64,000 bases of DNA from Thiocystis violascens (GCA_020721065.1 DYNM01000003.1:107175-171174), one strand, 5' to 3'. Shown: positions 28,383-38,402, counted from the first letter of the stretch. Numbers and translations: made by a program. The notes: generated by a model from the letters alone, not told the origin.

Positions 28383-28419
28383 GCGCAGAATACGCAAAGC
28401 GTGTTCTGCGCAGTTTTTT
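28383..28419 (+). terminator. Intrinsic terminator after trmB
   Basis: A 13-base stem (GCGCAGAATACGC with GCGTGTTCTGCGC, one G-T pair), a three-base AAA loop and six T residues. It ends the glgC-thiS-thiG-trmB unit. The remaining 170 bases up to trpE contain no tandem Trp codons or obvious attenuator; nothing else is seen. Confidence 0.85.
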
Positions 28420-28591
28420 GTCAGGAATAATCAATTTAGATTCAATTACGCTTGATCCTCGTTCTAACACTTAGTTCCGTTGTCAAGATAATCACAGCAT
28501 ATCCTTCTATTCAATCATCCACTCGTTTTATTCACTCATTCCACTGTGCAATTAAATTCATGCGCCAGCACCGCTGTTTAGGAATTATGCC

Positions 28592-30091
28592 ATGACCCCC
28601 AAAACGTTTCAGGCTCTTGCCGCGCAAGGCTACAATCGTATTCCCGTTGCTTGTGAAGTGCTCGCCGATCTCGATACGCCATTGAGCGTTTATCTCAAAC
28701 TCGCTGCCGCACCCTATTCGTATTTATTTGAATCGGTGCAGGGTGGCGAAAAATGGGGGCGTTATTCAATTATTGGGTTGCCGTGTCGCACGTTAATTAA
28801 AGTGTATGGCACACACATTCAGATTGAACGTGATGGGAACGTGATTGAAAGCATTTCCGCACCCGATCCGCTGGCGTGGCTTGATGCCTATCAACAGCAG
28901 TTTCAAGTTGCTGAAATTGCGGGTTTGCCGCGCTTTACCGGCGGATTGGTCGGTTATTTCGGTTATGACACCATTCGTTATATCGAGCCGAAGTTGGCGC
29001 AGTGCCCAAATCCTGATGCGCTCGGCAACCCCGATATTGTGTTGTTGGTGTCGGATGAAGTGGTGGTGTTCGACAACCTGAGTGGGCGGCTGCATTTGAT
29101 CGTGCATCTTGATCCGACGGCGGGTGACACGCTGGCGGCGGGTGAGGCGCGATTGGCGGAGTTGACGGCGCGAATGCAGGAGGCGGTGCCGCGTCTCCCC
29201 AGCGCCAGCTCGCGTGAAGTCAGCGAGGCGGATTTTATTTCCGGTTTTACTGAGAATGGTTTTAAGCAAGCTGTTGATAAAATTAAGGAATACATCAGCG
29301 CCGGTGATTGTATGCAGGTCGTGCTGTCGCAGCGGTTGTCGATTCCGTTCTCAGCACCGCCGTTGGATTTATATCGGGCGCTGCGCGGACTGAACCCTTC
29401 GCCGTATATGTATTTTCTTGATCTCGGCGGCTTTCAAATCGTCGGTTCGTCGCCAGAGATTTTGACGCGCTTGGAAGATGGCATCGTCACGGTGCGCCCG
29501 ATAGCGGGGACGCGGCGGCGCGGTCATACCGAGGCGGAAGATCAGGCGCTCGAAGCCGAGCTGCTCGCTGATCCGAAGGAACGCGCCGAGCATTTGATGT
29601 TGATTGATTTGGGGCGCAACGATACTGGGCGGGTGGCGGAAATCGGCAGCGTGCGCCTGACCGATAAGATGATCGTTGAGCGTTATTCACACGTCATGCA
29701 CATCGTTTCCAACGTTATCGGTACCTTAAAAGAGGGCATGACGGCGATTGATGTGTTACGGGCGACCTTTCCGGCAGGCACCGTTTCTGGTGCGCCGAAG
29801 GTGCGAGCGATGGAAATCATCGACGAGTTGGAGCCGGTTAAGCGCGGGATTTATTCGGGTGCCGTCGGTTATTTGGCGTGGAATGGCAACATGGATACTG
29901 CGATTGCGATCCGTACTGCCGTGATTCAGGACGGACTGCTGCACATTCAAGCTGGCGCGGGCATCGTTGCGGATTCGGTGCCGGAGGCGGAATGGCAGGA
30001 AACGATGAATAAAGGACGGGCGATTTTCCGCGCTGTGGCGGCTGCTGAGATGGGAATTGATCGGTATGGCTGCGGTGTGAAGCGGAGTTAG
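28592..30091 (+). CDS. trpE: Anthranilate synthase component I
   Basis: TrpE converts chorismate to anthranilate using ammonia from TrpG. The 499 residues have the N-terminal regulatory domain ([21 protein letters not shown], containing the tryptophan-site LLES-like element) and the chorismate-binding domain ([57 protein letters not shown]). AGGA precedes the ATG. trpG and the remaining trp genes do not follow; flagellar genes do, so trpE here is separate. Confidence 0.96.
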   Translation: MTPKTFQALAAQGYNRIPVACEVLADLDTPLSVYLKLAAAPYSYLFESVQGGEKWGRYSIIGLPCRTLIKVYGTHIQIERDGNVIESISAPDPLAWLDAYQQQFQVAEIAGLPRFTGGLVGYFGYDTIRYIEPKLAQCPNPDALGNPDIVLLVSDEVVVFDNLSGRLHLIVHLDPTAGDTLAAGEARLAELTARMQEAVPRLPSASSREVSEADFISGFTENGFKQAVDKIKEYISAGDCMQVVLSQRLSIPFSAPPLDLYRALRGLNPSPYMYFLDLGGFQIVGSSPEILTRLEDGIVTVRPIAGTRRRGHTEAEDQALEAELLADPKERAEHLMLIDLGRNDTGRVAEIGSVRLTDKMIVERYSHVMHIVSNVIGTLKEGMTAIDVLRATFPAGTVSGAPKVRAMEIIDELEPVKRGIYSGAVGYLAWNGNMDTAIAIRTAVIQDGLLHIQAGAGIVADSVPEAEWQETMNKGRAIFRAVAAAEMGIDRYGCGVKRS

Positions 30092-30120
30092 CGGTGGGTA
30101 CAGTGGTCGCTAAGGGTGAT

Positions 30121-30147
30121 TAAAGGTTTGTCTGCCAGCGCCGATAT
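30121..30147 (+). promoter_or_regulatory. Sigma-28 (FliA) promoter of flagellin
   Basis: TAAA at 30121-30124, 15 bases, then GCCGATAT at 30140-30147. This matches the FliA consensus TAAA-N15-GCCGATAA at all but the last base and lies about 80 bases before the flagellin ATG. Late flagellar expression by FliA follows from this. Confidence 0.85.
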
Positions 30148-30228
30148 TGACAGCGAACGACCTCTTTTCCCCCGGCGCAGCGCTCACGTTCAGCAGTTCG
30201 CCGTTTTGACCACGTTAGGAGAGCAGTC

Positions 30229-32346
30229 ATGGCATTATCAATCAACACCAATATGGCGTCGTTAGTTGCACAGAAAAACGTCGCTAAATCCCAAAACACT
30301 TTGGGGCAAACAATGGAGCGGTTGAGCAGCGGAATGCGCATCAACTCTGCGAAAGATGACGCCGCCGGGTCCGCTATCGCCAATCGCTTGACCTCGCAAG
30401 TGCGCGGTTTAGAGCAAGCCACTCGCAACGCGAATGACGGTATTTCGTTGGTGCAAACCGCTGAGAGTGCATTGGACGAGACCAGCAACATTTTGCAGCG
30501 GATGCGTGAGCTGTCAGTGCAATCGGCGAACGGAACCTACACCTCCGGCAACCGCAGCACGCTGAATGCTGAAACCCAGCAGTTGGTGAAAGAGCTCGAC
30601 CGCATTTCTACCAGCACCAATTTCAACGGCATGAATCTGTTGGATGGTACGTCGAGTGATGTGAAGTTACAGATTGGTGCGGAAGCCAATGAGACAGTCA
30701 GCGTCAACATCAGCGCGATGACTTCCGATGAATTGGGCGTTGCTGAGTCAGCCGGTGTGGGTTCTTTTGCCAAGATTGGCGATGGCACGAGTGCAGCGGC
30801 AGCAGTGACTGCGCTGGGCTCTTTCAGCTCTGGTGATCTCATCATCAACGGCATCACCATTGATCCAGCAGTCACGTCTGCAGATACCGCTTCGCACGAT
30901 GCGAAAAATTCCAGTGCCATTGCGACCGCTGCTGCAATTAATGCAAAAGCTGATGAGACTGGTGTAAGAGCAGTTGTGGGTGAGACCAGAATCGGTGGCA
31001 CTGCAATGGCGGGATTGACAGCTGGTAGCAGTGGTAATGCTGTCATTAACGGTGTGACTATTGCGCTGAATACGACGAGCGATGCAGCGACGACGCGAGC
31101 TGGTATTGTCCGTGACATCAATTTGGTTGCAGAACAAACCGGCGTTACAGCAACGGATAGCGGCACGGATAACGGTGGTATTACCTTGGTTGCTGGGGAT
31201 GGGCGCAACATCACGTTGGCGCTTACTGGCAGTTTAACTGGGGCGCTGACGGGACTTGGTGTTTCAACAACGAGCTCTACCAACACCACTGTCACGACTG
31301 GCACCGTGACCTTGGTTGCTGATGGCGGTAAAGACATCAAGATCACCTCGAATGCAACCGGCAATGCGATTGATGCTGGATTTATGGAAGGAACCTATAG
31401 CGGCAAAGCAACGCAGATTTCGTCCAATCTTGGTACGAACGTCACCGCGATGACCGCTGGCAATGTCTTTATTAATGACGTGTCGGTAGGACCTTCTTAT
31501 GCGACAGATGACAATGCCTCGTCAGCGGGTAATGCGTACAGTGCGATTGCGAAAGCCGCTGCGTTCAATAAGGTTTCTGATCAAAGTGGTGTTACGGCGG
31601 TGGTGAATGCCAATGTTGCCAAGAACACAGCGACCACCAGCCAAGGAACAGCTTCTGCGGCTGTTAACCTGACAATCAACGGCGTTGCCATTGCTGGATT
31701 CTCATCAATTGTCAATTCCAACAGCGCCAATCGCCAAGAATTGGTTTCACAGATTAACAAGATTTCTGGTGAGACTGGGGTGGTTGCCATTGATACTGGT
31801 GTAGACAGTTCGACCTCTGGCGGCGGTGTGCAACTGGTTGCTAAGGATGGACGCAATATCGTGGTCGATGAAAATAATGGTGCTAACGGCGGTCTGGCAG
31901 TGACGGATGGCACCTATGTTGGCGAGTTTACGCTGACCTCAGATAAAGAAATCGTTGTCAGTCGTGGTACAGATACCAACATCTCCAATACTGGTTTATT
32001 GGTGGGTGAGTACGGTAACGGTGAAGATGGCATGTCTTTGAAAAACATCGATATTTCTACTGCTGAGGGCGCACAAAAAGCCATCACTGCTATTGATAAC
32101 GCCTTGGAACAGGTCAACAACACCAAGTCTGATTTGGGTGCGATCAATAACCGGCTTGATTTTGCCATCAGCAACTTGGATGGTATTCGGGTGAATTCGG
32201 AGGCATCAAAATCGCGCATCCTTGATACCGACTACGCGAAGGAATCGGCAAATCTGTCGCGGGCACAGGTGTTGCAACAAGCCAGTTCGGCGATGCTGGC
32301 GCAAGCGAACCAAAAACCACAAGATGTCATGCAGCTTCTCCGTTAA
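30229..32346 (+). CDS. fliC: Flagellin (large, with duplicated central module)
   Basis: A 705-residue flagellin, longer than the usual 280-500. The conserved ends form D0/D1: MALSINTNMASLVAQKNVAKSQ to about 165 and about 600-705 ending in QANQKPQDVMQLLR. The surface-exposed centre contains a module that occurs twice, at about 202-340 and 412-547. Each copy has an INGV/INDV-type start, a repeat of the flagellin hook-IN pattern (AAAINAKADETGV; AAAFNKVSDQSGV) and an ending GITLVAGDGRNI or GVQLVAKDGRNI. AGGAG lies seven bases before the ATG. A sigma-28 promoter precedes it and a strong hairpin follows. Confidence 0.96.
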   Translation: MALSINTNMASLVAQKNVAKSQNTLGQTMERLSSGMRINSAKDDAAGSAIANRLTSQVRGLEQATRNANDGISLVQTAESALDETSNILQRMRELSVQSANGTYTSGNRSTLNAETQQLVKELDRISTSTNFNGMNLLDGTSSDVKLQIGAEANETVSVNISAMTSDELGVAESAGVGSFAKIGDGTSAAAAVTALGSFSSGDLIINGITIDPAVTSADTASHDAKNSSAIATAAAINAKADETGVRAVVGETRIGGTAMAGLTAGSSGNAVINGVTIALNTTSDAATTRAGIVRDINLVAEQTGVTATDSGTDNGGITLVAGDGRNITLALTGSLTGALTGLGVSTTSSTNTTVTTGTVTLVADGGKDIKITSNATGNAIDAGFMEGTYSGKATQISSNLGTNVTAMTAGNVFINDVSVGPSYATDDNASSAGNAYSAIAKAAAFNKVSDQSGVTAVVNANVAKNTATTSQGTASAAVNLTINGVAIAGFSSIVNSNSANRQELVSQINKISGETGVVAIDTGVDSSTSGGGVQLVAKDGRNIVVDENNGANGGLAVTDGTYVGEFTLTSDKEIVVSRGTDTNISNTGLLVGEYGNGEDGMSLKNIDISTAEGAQKAITAIDNALEQVNNTKSDLGAINNRLDFAISNLDGIRVNSEASKSRILDTDYAKESANLSRAQVLQQASSAMLAQANQKPQDVMQLLR

Positions 32347-32369
32347 ATAACTGACGGATTACCACAGCG

Positions 32370-32398
32370 ATGCTGCGTCCCTGAATGGGGCGCAGCAT
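32370..32398 (+). terminator. Strong hairpin after fliC without T-run
   Basis: A 12-base stem (ATGCTGCGTCCC with GGGGCGCAGCAT, one G-T pair) and a TGAAT loop between fliC and flaG. Lacking a T-run, it probably protects the 3' end of the abundant fliC message or partly limits read-through into flaG and fliD rather than terminating fully. Confidence 0.55.
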
Positions 32399-32419
32399 TG
32401 ACATCAGGAGCTTTAAATT

Positions 32420-32824
32420 ATGGTCAACGAATCCTCAACGCTTGGTGCAGTTGGTCCGCCATCAAGCGCCACCCCAAGTTCTGCTGCGCCTAATTTTGCC
32501 TCGCGTTCGTCAATTGACGCTATTTTCAATCCCGCTGTTCCATCCTTTCCGACGCCACTCCCCACAACTGCTCCATCTGATGCAATAACGCCTGAACAAT
32601 TGTCAGCAACACTCGAGCGTATTAACACCCGCTTGCAAGAGAATGGTCGGACAGTGAGTTTTGCAATAGATGATGAATCTGGACGGATGATCATCCGCGT
32701 CACTGACACGCATACTGACGAATTGATTCGCCAGATTCCGAGTGAAGAAGCGCTGCAATTTTCTCAATATATTGACGAATATATCGATAACGTAGTTGGT
32801 CTAGTATTAAATCAAAAAGCCTGA
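32420..32824 (+). CDS. flaG: FlaG family protein
   Basis: A 134-residue protein. The first 55 residues are Pro/Ser/Ala-rich and disordered. The C-terminal FlaG domain (LSATLERINTRLQENGRTVSFAIDDESGRMIIRVTD and ELIRQIPSEEALQF) is typical. FlaG affects filament length in several bacteria; its mechanism is not settled. AGGAG precedes the ATG. It lies between fliC and fliD, the usual polar-flagellum order. Confidence 0.93.
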   Translation: MVNESSTLGAVGPPSSATPSSAAPNFASRSSIDAIFNPAVPSFPTPLPTTAPSDAITPEQLSATLERINTRLQENGRTVSFAIDDESGRMIIRVTDTHTDELIRQIPSEEALQFSQYIDEYIDNVVGLVLNQKA

Positions 32825-32860
32825 ATACCAAATAACTGTTGAGCCTTAAAGGAGGGCGTC

Positions 32861-35296
32861 ATGGATACCAATATCGTCAGTACCCTCGGTGCCGGTTCCG
32901 GGATTGATATTAAAAATCTGGTCACACAGCTCACCGCTATTGAACGTGCGCCCCGCCAAGATCGCATTGATACCAAACAAAAAACCTACGACGCGCAAAT
33001 ATCCGGCTATGGTAAATTAAGAAGTGCTTTGGATACCTTAAAAACGGCAATTGGTGAACTTGGCAGTACCAGTTTATTTAATGCGCGTACCGTAAATGTG
33101 CCAGATTCCGAAGCGATTACTGCCAATAAAGTCTCCGCCGGAGCGCAAATTGGCAATTACAGCGTTGATGTCTTAAAAGTTGCAAGTGCGCAATCATTAG
33201 CAACTAAAGCGCAAGATGAACGTGATAGCGCACTCAATGCGACTGGCACCATGACCATTAACTTTGGTGCTTGGACATATAGCAGCGTTAATCCGGCTGA
33301 TCCCTTAGATACTTCTGATCCCTTAGACCAACCCGCTTTTACCGCTAATACCGAGCGTGAGGCATTATCAATTGCCGTTACCGCGACTGATTCACTTGAT
33401 AGTATTGCCGCAAAAATCAATGAAGCCGATGCTGGAGTGCAGGCATCCGTACTCAAAGTTGATGATAAATACCAATTGTTATTGACCTCGCCATCAGGTG
33501 AAAAAAACGCATTGCAAGTCAGCGTGAGCGATCCTAGTTTGAATGGTTTTTCCTTCACCAAAGACAATCACGCTGAAGTGACGCAAACGCAACGCGCAAG
33601 TGATGCGCAAGTGAAAGTCAACGGTCTGACCGTAACACGTGAAGATAACACCATGGATGACGTCATCACGGGTTTAAACTTCACCGTTAATAACATTTCA
33701 ACTGCCAGCTTAAACTTTTCAATTACCGCCGATAAAGACTCAGCCAAGGAATCCGTGCAAGACTTTGTGGCGGCATATAACGTCTTCCAAAAAACTAGCC
33801 ACGATTTAGTCAGCTATTATCGTGATGAAGACAATAATTTGGTGCGGGGTGAGTTAGCAGGTGATATTTCCGCCCGCAGCATGATCGACCAATTGCGCAC
33901 GTTAGTTGGCGGCGCGGTGCCCGGGTTGGCGAGTGGTGGTTTTACTGCGCTAACAAATGTTGGCATTCGCACGGAACGCGATGGCAGTTTAACGATTAAT
34001 GAGACTGAATTTAATGATGCTTTTACCAATCACTTTAATTTAGTTGGCGAATTATTTGCCAGCAAAGCAACATCTGCTAACAGTGCTGTCACGGTCAATC
34101 AAGGCACCTTTGCTTCATCAGCAGTTGCTGGTAATTATGAAGTAGCCATTACCCGCGATCCAACGCAAGGTCAAACAATTGGTAACGCCGTTACTGATGT
34201 ATTTCCTAAAACAATTGCCAGCGGCGATGGTTATACCTTCAAAATGAAAGTTGATGGTGTATTTTCTAATAGCATTGAACTGACCGGCACCTATGCTTCC
34301 GTCGAAGAATTGCGCCTTGGTTTACAATTGAGTATTAACTCAGATTCTAAACTCAAAGCAGCGGGAGTGGGTGTTGACGTTGGATTTGATACCATTAACA
34401 ATCAGTTCAGTTTTAAGTCGCGGGAATACGGCACGATTTCTCAAGCCATATTTAGTGAAGCTGGCGCAGGCATGGCAAATTTAGGCATTGCACCCACGCA
34501 AGCAAAAATTGTTGGTACTGCATTGACTGAAGCAACCTTTGATAGTGGCACCGATACCTTCACTGCGCCATTAGATGCGACGACGAAAGATTACACTTTT
34601 CAGATCAAGGTTGATGGTTTGGAATCAAGTTCTATCACCTTAACAAATACCTATAATTCTGCGGCGGATGTCGCAGCAGAGTTGGAATTAAAAATCAACG
34701 CTGATTCTACGTTATCCACTGCTGGTGCTGCGATTGATGTCGAATATGACACCGTGAATGATCGCTTTACGTTTAATTCACGCGCCGGCGGAACGGTCTC
34801 AGAAATTGAATTTAGCGCCACCAGCGATGATATGGCAGCATTCGGAATAAGTACTGCGATGGGTGGCACACGCGGGATTGATGTGGCGGGAACTGTGAAT
34901 GGCGTCGAAGGATTTGGCGCGGGTAATGTGTTATTGCCTGATGTTGATTCTGATGCCTATGGTTTGAATTTTAGTGTACGGGCGGGCGCTAAGGCTGAAA
35001 GTGGTAATGGTTTTGAAGTGAGTTTTTCACGCGGTATGGCAGGTGAATTTTTGAATTTAGTTGAACAGTTTTTAAGTTCAAATGGCGTGATTAACACCCG
35101 CGAGTCGAGTGTTCAAAGTCAGCTAGATAAACTGGACGAAGAAACTTCAGATTTAGATCGCCGTATGGAAGGTGTTTCAACGCGATTGTTAGCGCAATTC
35201 ACAACGATGGAGCGTATTGTGGCGAGTTTCCAAGATACCAGTAGTCAATTAGATGGTTTAATGGATCAGTGGTCATCTGCAAACTCTAATGATTAA
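32861..35296 (+). CDS. fliD: Flagellar cap protein FliD (enlarged)
   Basis: FliD caps the filament and folds incoming flagellin. The ends are typical: IVSTLGAGSGIDIKNLVTQLTAIERAP at the N-terminus and a coiled C-terminus (LDKLDEETSDLDRRMEGVSTRLLAQFTTMERIV). At 811 residues it is well above the common 450-680. The excess comes from two tandem modules of about 95 residues (about 448-543 and 566-663), each starting YTF-x2-KVDG, with an EL-x-INSD/INAD helix, and ending in LGI or FGI. AAAGGAGG precedes the ATG. A bidirectional terminator follows. Confidence 0.95.
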   Translation: MDTNIVSTLGAGSGIDIKNLVTQLTAIERAPRQDRIDTKQKTYDAQISGYGKLRSALDTLKTAIGELGSTSLFNARTVNVPDSEAITANKVSAGAQIGNYSVDVLKVASAQSLATKAQDERDSALNATGTMTINFGAWTYSSVNPADPLDTSDPLDQPAFTANTEREALSIAVTATDSLDSIAAKINEADAGVQASVLKVDDKYQLLLTSPSGEKNALQVSVSDPSLNGFSFTKDNHAEVTQTQRASDAQVKVNGLTVTREDNTMDDVITGLNFTVNNISTASLNFSITADKDSAKESVQDFVAAYNVFQKTSHDLVSYYRDEDNNLVRGELAGDISARSMIDQLRTLVGGAVPGLASGGFTALTNVGIRTERDGSLTINETEFNDAFTNHFNLVGELFASKATSANSAVTVNQGTFASSAVAGNYEVAITRDPTQGQTIGNAVTDVFPKTIASGDGYTFKMKVDGVFSNSIELTGTYASVEELRLGLQLSINSDSKLKAAGVGVDVGFDTINNQFSFKSREYGTISQAIFSEAGAGMANLGIAPTQAKIVGTALTEATFDSGTDTFTAPLDATTKDYTFQIKVDGLESSSITLTNTYNSAADVAAELELKINADSTLSTAGAAIDVEYDTVNDRFTFNSRAGGTVSEIEFSATSDDMAAFGISTAMGGTRGIDVAGTVNGVEGFGAGNVLLPDVDSDAYGLNFSVRAGAKAESGNGFEVSFSRGMAGEFLNLVEQFLSSNGVINTRESSVQSQLDKLDEETSDLDRRMEGVSTRLLAQFTTMERIVASFQDTSSQLDGLMDQWSSANSND

Positions 35297-35310
35297 CGCG
35301 CATTTACCAT

Positions 35311-35347
35311 AAAAAAAGGGCAAGGTAATTGATACCTTGCCCTTTTT
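35311..35347. terminator. Bidirectional terminator between fliD and maeA
   Basis: AAAAAA, then a stem of GGGCAAGGTA and TACCTTGCCC around a five-base loop, then TTTTTT. It serves the convergent fliD and malic enzyme genes. Confidence 0.92.
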
Positions 35348-35358
35348 TATGCCGTGAA

Positions 35359-37041
35359 TTATTCAGCAGCAATATAAGGTTGATATTCGGGAATAAACAT
35401 CCGCGCTCGAATCATTGCTTCTAAATCTGCCGGTCGTTCAATTCCGGCTAATCCTTCTGCAAATGCCAATTCACACACCGCCACCGCAATTTGCACTGAA
35501 ATCTCACGAATCAGCGTTAAATCGGGATATAACCGCCCGACCGCTAAACTGTCCTCGCCCACCAAACCTGCCAAGGTGCGAGCGGCGACATAAAACATCG
35601 CATCCGTCACCTTTGATGCTCGGCAACTGATGACACCCTGTCCGACGCCGGGGAAGATGTACATGTTGTTGCATTGCCCCGGCACCAGCAGATGTCCGCC
35701 GCGAGTCACTGGCGGAAACGGGCTGCCGCTGGCAAATAACGCTGCGCCATTCGTCCACTCATACGCTTGCTCCGCCGTGCATTCCGCTTTGCTGGTCGGA
35801 TTTGACAGCGGGAACAAAATCGGGCGCTCGCAATAACTGTGCATCGCCCGCACCACCGCTTCACTGAAACTGCCTGCCTGTCCGCTCACACCAATCAAAA
35901 TCGTGGGGCGCACCGCGTGTATCACCGCCAATAAATCCGGCAACGGCGCAGAATCCTGCGCAAACGGGCGCTTGTGTTCCGACAGGTCATCAAGCCGATC
36001 CAGCGTCACCAAACCCTGCGAATCCAGCGTCCAAATCTGCCGCCGTGCAGCATCCAGCGTCATGCCTGATTCCGCCATCATGCCCGCGACGAAGGTGTCG
36101 GCGATGCCCCGCGCTGCCGCGCCAGCTCCCAAAAACACAATCCGCTGCTCGCTCAACGTCTGCTTGGTAATCCGCAGCGCACTGAGAATACCTGCCAGCG
36201 TGACTGCGCCAGTGCCTTGAATATCATCGTTAAAACACAGCACTTGGCGGCGATACCGCTCCAGCAATTGAAACGCCTGATCGTTAGAAAAATCTTCAAA
36301 CTGAATCAGCGCATGTGGCCAGCGGGCGTGAACGGCACGAATAAATGCCTCCACCACCGTTTCATACGCAGGTCCAGTCAAGCGCGGCAGGCGGCGTCCG
36401 AGATACAGCGGATCGTCGCGCAGCGCCTGATTATTGGTGCCCATATCCAGCAAAATCGGCAAGGTTCGGCGCGGTTCCAAGCCAGCGCCGACCACATACA
36501 GCGACAGCTTGCCGATGGGAATCCCCATCCCATTCGCGCCCAGATCGCCCAAACCGAGAATCCGGCTGCCGTCGGACACCACGATGATTTCCACCTCATC
36601 TTCCGGCCAGTTTTGCGCCATTTCCGCAAAGTGCGCGACATCATCGGCGCTGAAATACATGCCGCGACTGCGTTGATAAATATGAGAAAACTGGCTACAT
36701 GCCAGCCCGACAACCGGCGTGTAAATGATCGGCGTCATCTCGTTGAGATGCGACAACAGCACGCGGTAATAGAGCGTTTCGTTACGGTCGTGGAGCGTTT
36801 CCAGATAAGTGTAGCGATCCAGATCATCGTGCTGACGTTGGAAATTTTGCAAAATCCGCTTCACTTGATCTTCAATATCAACCACTTGTGGCGGTACCAG
36901 CCCGCGCAAGCCCAAGTTGGCACGTTCATTGACTGTAAAACCAGTGCCCTTGTTGAGCAGCGGATCGCGGACAAGATCAAGACCGCGTTTATAAACCGGC
37001 AGCGCAGCGCCAGTGGCGAGTGGATGGGTGGAATCGGTCAT
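35359..37041 (-). CDS. maeA: NAD-dependent malic enzyme
   Basis: Oxidatively decarboxylates malate to pyruvate. The product is 560 residues, the large SfcA type. Motifs: NKGTGFTVNERANLGLRGLVPP, MTPIIYTPVVG, SDGSRILGLGDLGANGMGIPIGK, the metal-binding NDDIQGTGAV, a Rossmann VFLGAGAAARGIADT and FPLSNPTSKAECTAEQAY. The longest frame starts at 37134; the ATG at 37041 has AGGAG nine bases upstream and gives a standard N-terminus. It stands alone, convergent with fliD and divergent from rseC. Confidence 0.96.
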   Translation of the reverse strand: MTDSTHPLATGAALPVYKRGLDLVRDPLLNKGTGFTVNERANLGLRGLVPPQVVDIEDQVKRILQNFQRQHDDLDRYTYLETLHDRNETLYYRVLLSHLNEMTPIIYTPVVGLACSQFSHIYQRSRGMYFSADDVAHFAEMAQNWPEDEVEIIVVSDGSRILGLGDLGANGMGIPIGKLSLYVVGAGLEPRRTLPILLDMGTNNQALRDDPLYLGRRLPRLTGPAYETVVEAFIRAVHARWPHALIQFEDFSNDQAFQLLERYRRQVLCFNDDIQGTGAVTLAGILSALRITKQTLSEQRIVFLGAGAAARGIADTFVAGMMAESGMTLDAARRQIWTLDSQGLVTLDRLDDLSEHKRPFAQDSAPLPDLLAVIHAVRPTILIGVSGQAGSFSEAVVRAMHSYCERPILFPLSNPTSKAECTAEQAYEWTNGAALFASGSPFPPVTRGGHLLVPGQCNNMYIFPGVGQGVISCRASKVTDAMFYVAARTLAGLVGEDSLAVGRLYPDLTLIREISVQIAVAVCELAFAEGLAGIERPADLEAMIRARMFIPEYQPYIAAE

Positions 37042-37268
37042 CAGGTCAAACTCCTGCACATGCAGTGGTGATGCGGTTGCGACAACCGCTAAAGCCAAAC
37101 GAATGGCGCATTCTAGCGCGTTGCAGGGTGGCAAATTGTCTGTTCACCGCGACGGCACCACACCCCGCTTGCGCGGCTGCATAAATCAAGAGTATAGTAT
37201 TTTTGTGCAGCGCAACAATTCGCATTGACCTTTGATTTTATTCTTAAATTTAACGCTTGAGGTGCGCG

Positions 37269-37793
37269 ATGCCACTATCAAATGTTCCGCCAGATGATTC
37301 CCCCGATCCGCTGCAACCTGAACTGATTGAAGGGCTGGCGCGAGTTGTCGCCGTGGAGGGCGAGCTGGCGTGGTTGGAGCCAGAAACCACCACCACCTGC
37401 GGCGGCTGCGCAGCATCTGGATTGTGTGGCGCGACGGGTATCGGCACGACTGCGCGGCGGCTCCAATTTCGGCGCTTTTCCCTCATTAACACCCCGCAGT
37501 TGGTGGTCGGCGAGCGCATCGTCGTTGGCGTGGATGGGCGAGCATTGTTGAAAGCATCGGGCACCGCTTACGCACTGCCGCTGCTCATTATGTTTACCGC
37601 CGGCGGCGTGGCACAAAGCAGCGCCGGCAGCGACGCAGTGACGATGGTGGCAATGGTTGTCGGGTTGGCAATCGGTTTGCTTGCTGCACGCTGGGGAGCG
37701 CAGTGGTTGGGCAGTCGCGGTCAACTCGCCCCACGTTTTCTCCGCCGCGTCGACTGCGATGCAACCAGTCAATTTGTGACTTTAGAGAGCTGA
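37269..37793 (+). CDS. rseC: SoxR-reducing/sigma-E modulator RseC/MucC
   Basis: A 175-residue inner-membrane protein. The N-terminal domain has a cysteine cluster (TTCGGCAASGLCG) typical of RseC, followed by two membrane helices (ALPLLIMFTAGGVAQ and VTMVAMVVGLAIGLLAA). The open frame could start at a TTG at 37257, but the ATG at 37269 has GAGGTG four bases upstream. Instead of lying with rpoE-rseAB it begins the rnf operon, four bases before rnfA. This fits the role of RseC with the Rsx/Rnf complex in reducing SoxR. Confidence 0.88.
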   Translation: MPLSNVPPDDSPDPLQPELIEGLARVVAVEGELAWLEPETTTTCGGCAASGLCGATGIGTTARRLQFRRFSLINTPQLVVGERIVVGVDGRALLKASGTAYALPLLIMFTAGGVAQSSAGSDAVTMVAMVVGLAIGLLAARWGAQWLGSRGQLAPRFLRRVDCDATSQFVTLES

Positions 37794-37797
37794 AAAA

Positions 37798-38379
37798 ATG
37801 CAGGAATACATTCTTTTGATGGTGGGAGCGGCGCTGGTCAACAACGTGATCTTGGCGCGGTTTCTGGGTTTGTGCTCGTTTATGGGCGTCACCACGCGCA
37901 TCGACACTGCGATTGGCATGGGCTTGGCGACGACCTTCGTGATTACCGTGTCGTCAATGGGCAACTGGGCGGTGGAACAGTATTTGCTGGAGCCGTATCA
38001 CCTCGGCTATCTGCGCACCGTGACCTTCATTTTGGTGATCGCAGGCGCGGTGCAATTCACCGAGATGACAGTGCGCAAAGTCTCACCACCGTTATTTCAA
38101 ATGCTGGGGATTTACTTGCCGCTGATTACCACCAATTGCGCAGTATTGGGCGTGGCGCTGCTGTTGGTAGAAGGCAAGATGACGTTCATTGCCGCTACCG
38201 TGTTCGCTTTCGCCTCTTCGCTCGGTTACAGCTTGGTGATGGTGATTTTTGCTGGACTGCGCGAGCGGCTGGCGCTGTCCGAGGTGCCGCAGTTATTCGC
38301 CGGACCGCCGATTGGATTCATCGTTGCCAGCCTGCTGGCGCTGGCATTTTTAGGGTTTTCGGGCATTAGCACGACGTAA
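37798..38379 (+). CDS. rnfA: Electron transport complex subunit RnfA
   Basis: A 193-residue inner-membrane subunit with six helices. It begins YILLMVGAALVNNVILARFLGLCSFMGVT and includes FTEMTVRKVSPPLFQMLGIYLPLITTNCAVLG. The two cysteines in GLCSF and TTNCAVLG are those that ligate the intramembrane [2Fe-2S] cluster shared with RnfE. Rnf couples ferredoxin/NAD electron transfer to ion pumping. Confidence 0.97.
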   Translation: MQEYILLMVGAALVNNVILARFLGLCSFMGVTTRIDTAIGMGLATTFVITVSSMGNWAVEQYLLEPYHLGYLRTVTFILVIAGAVQFTEMTVRKVSPPLFQMLGIYLPLITTNCAVLGVALLLVEGKMTFIAATVFAFASSLGYSLVMVIFAGLRERLALSEVPQLFAGPPIGFIVASLLALAFLGFSGISTT

Positions 38380-38402
38380 CGCAACCGTGGAGGGCGCAAG
38401 CC

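Noticed and set aside
28420..28591. Possible trp attenuator before trpE
   Set aside because: No small open frame with tandem Trp codons and no terminator/antiterminator pair.
30537..31364. A 275-codon open frame opposite the flagellin gene, and a second of 129 codons in another frame
   Set aside because: They mirror the repetitive, codon-biased flagellin sequence, have no ribosome-binding site and their proteins are low-complexity. The + strand flagellin is certain.
32370..32398. Complete terminator between fliC and flaG
   Set aside because: The stem is strong but no T-run follows; it is listed as a hairpin that may only partly limit read-through.
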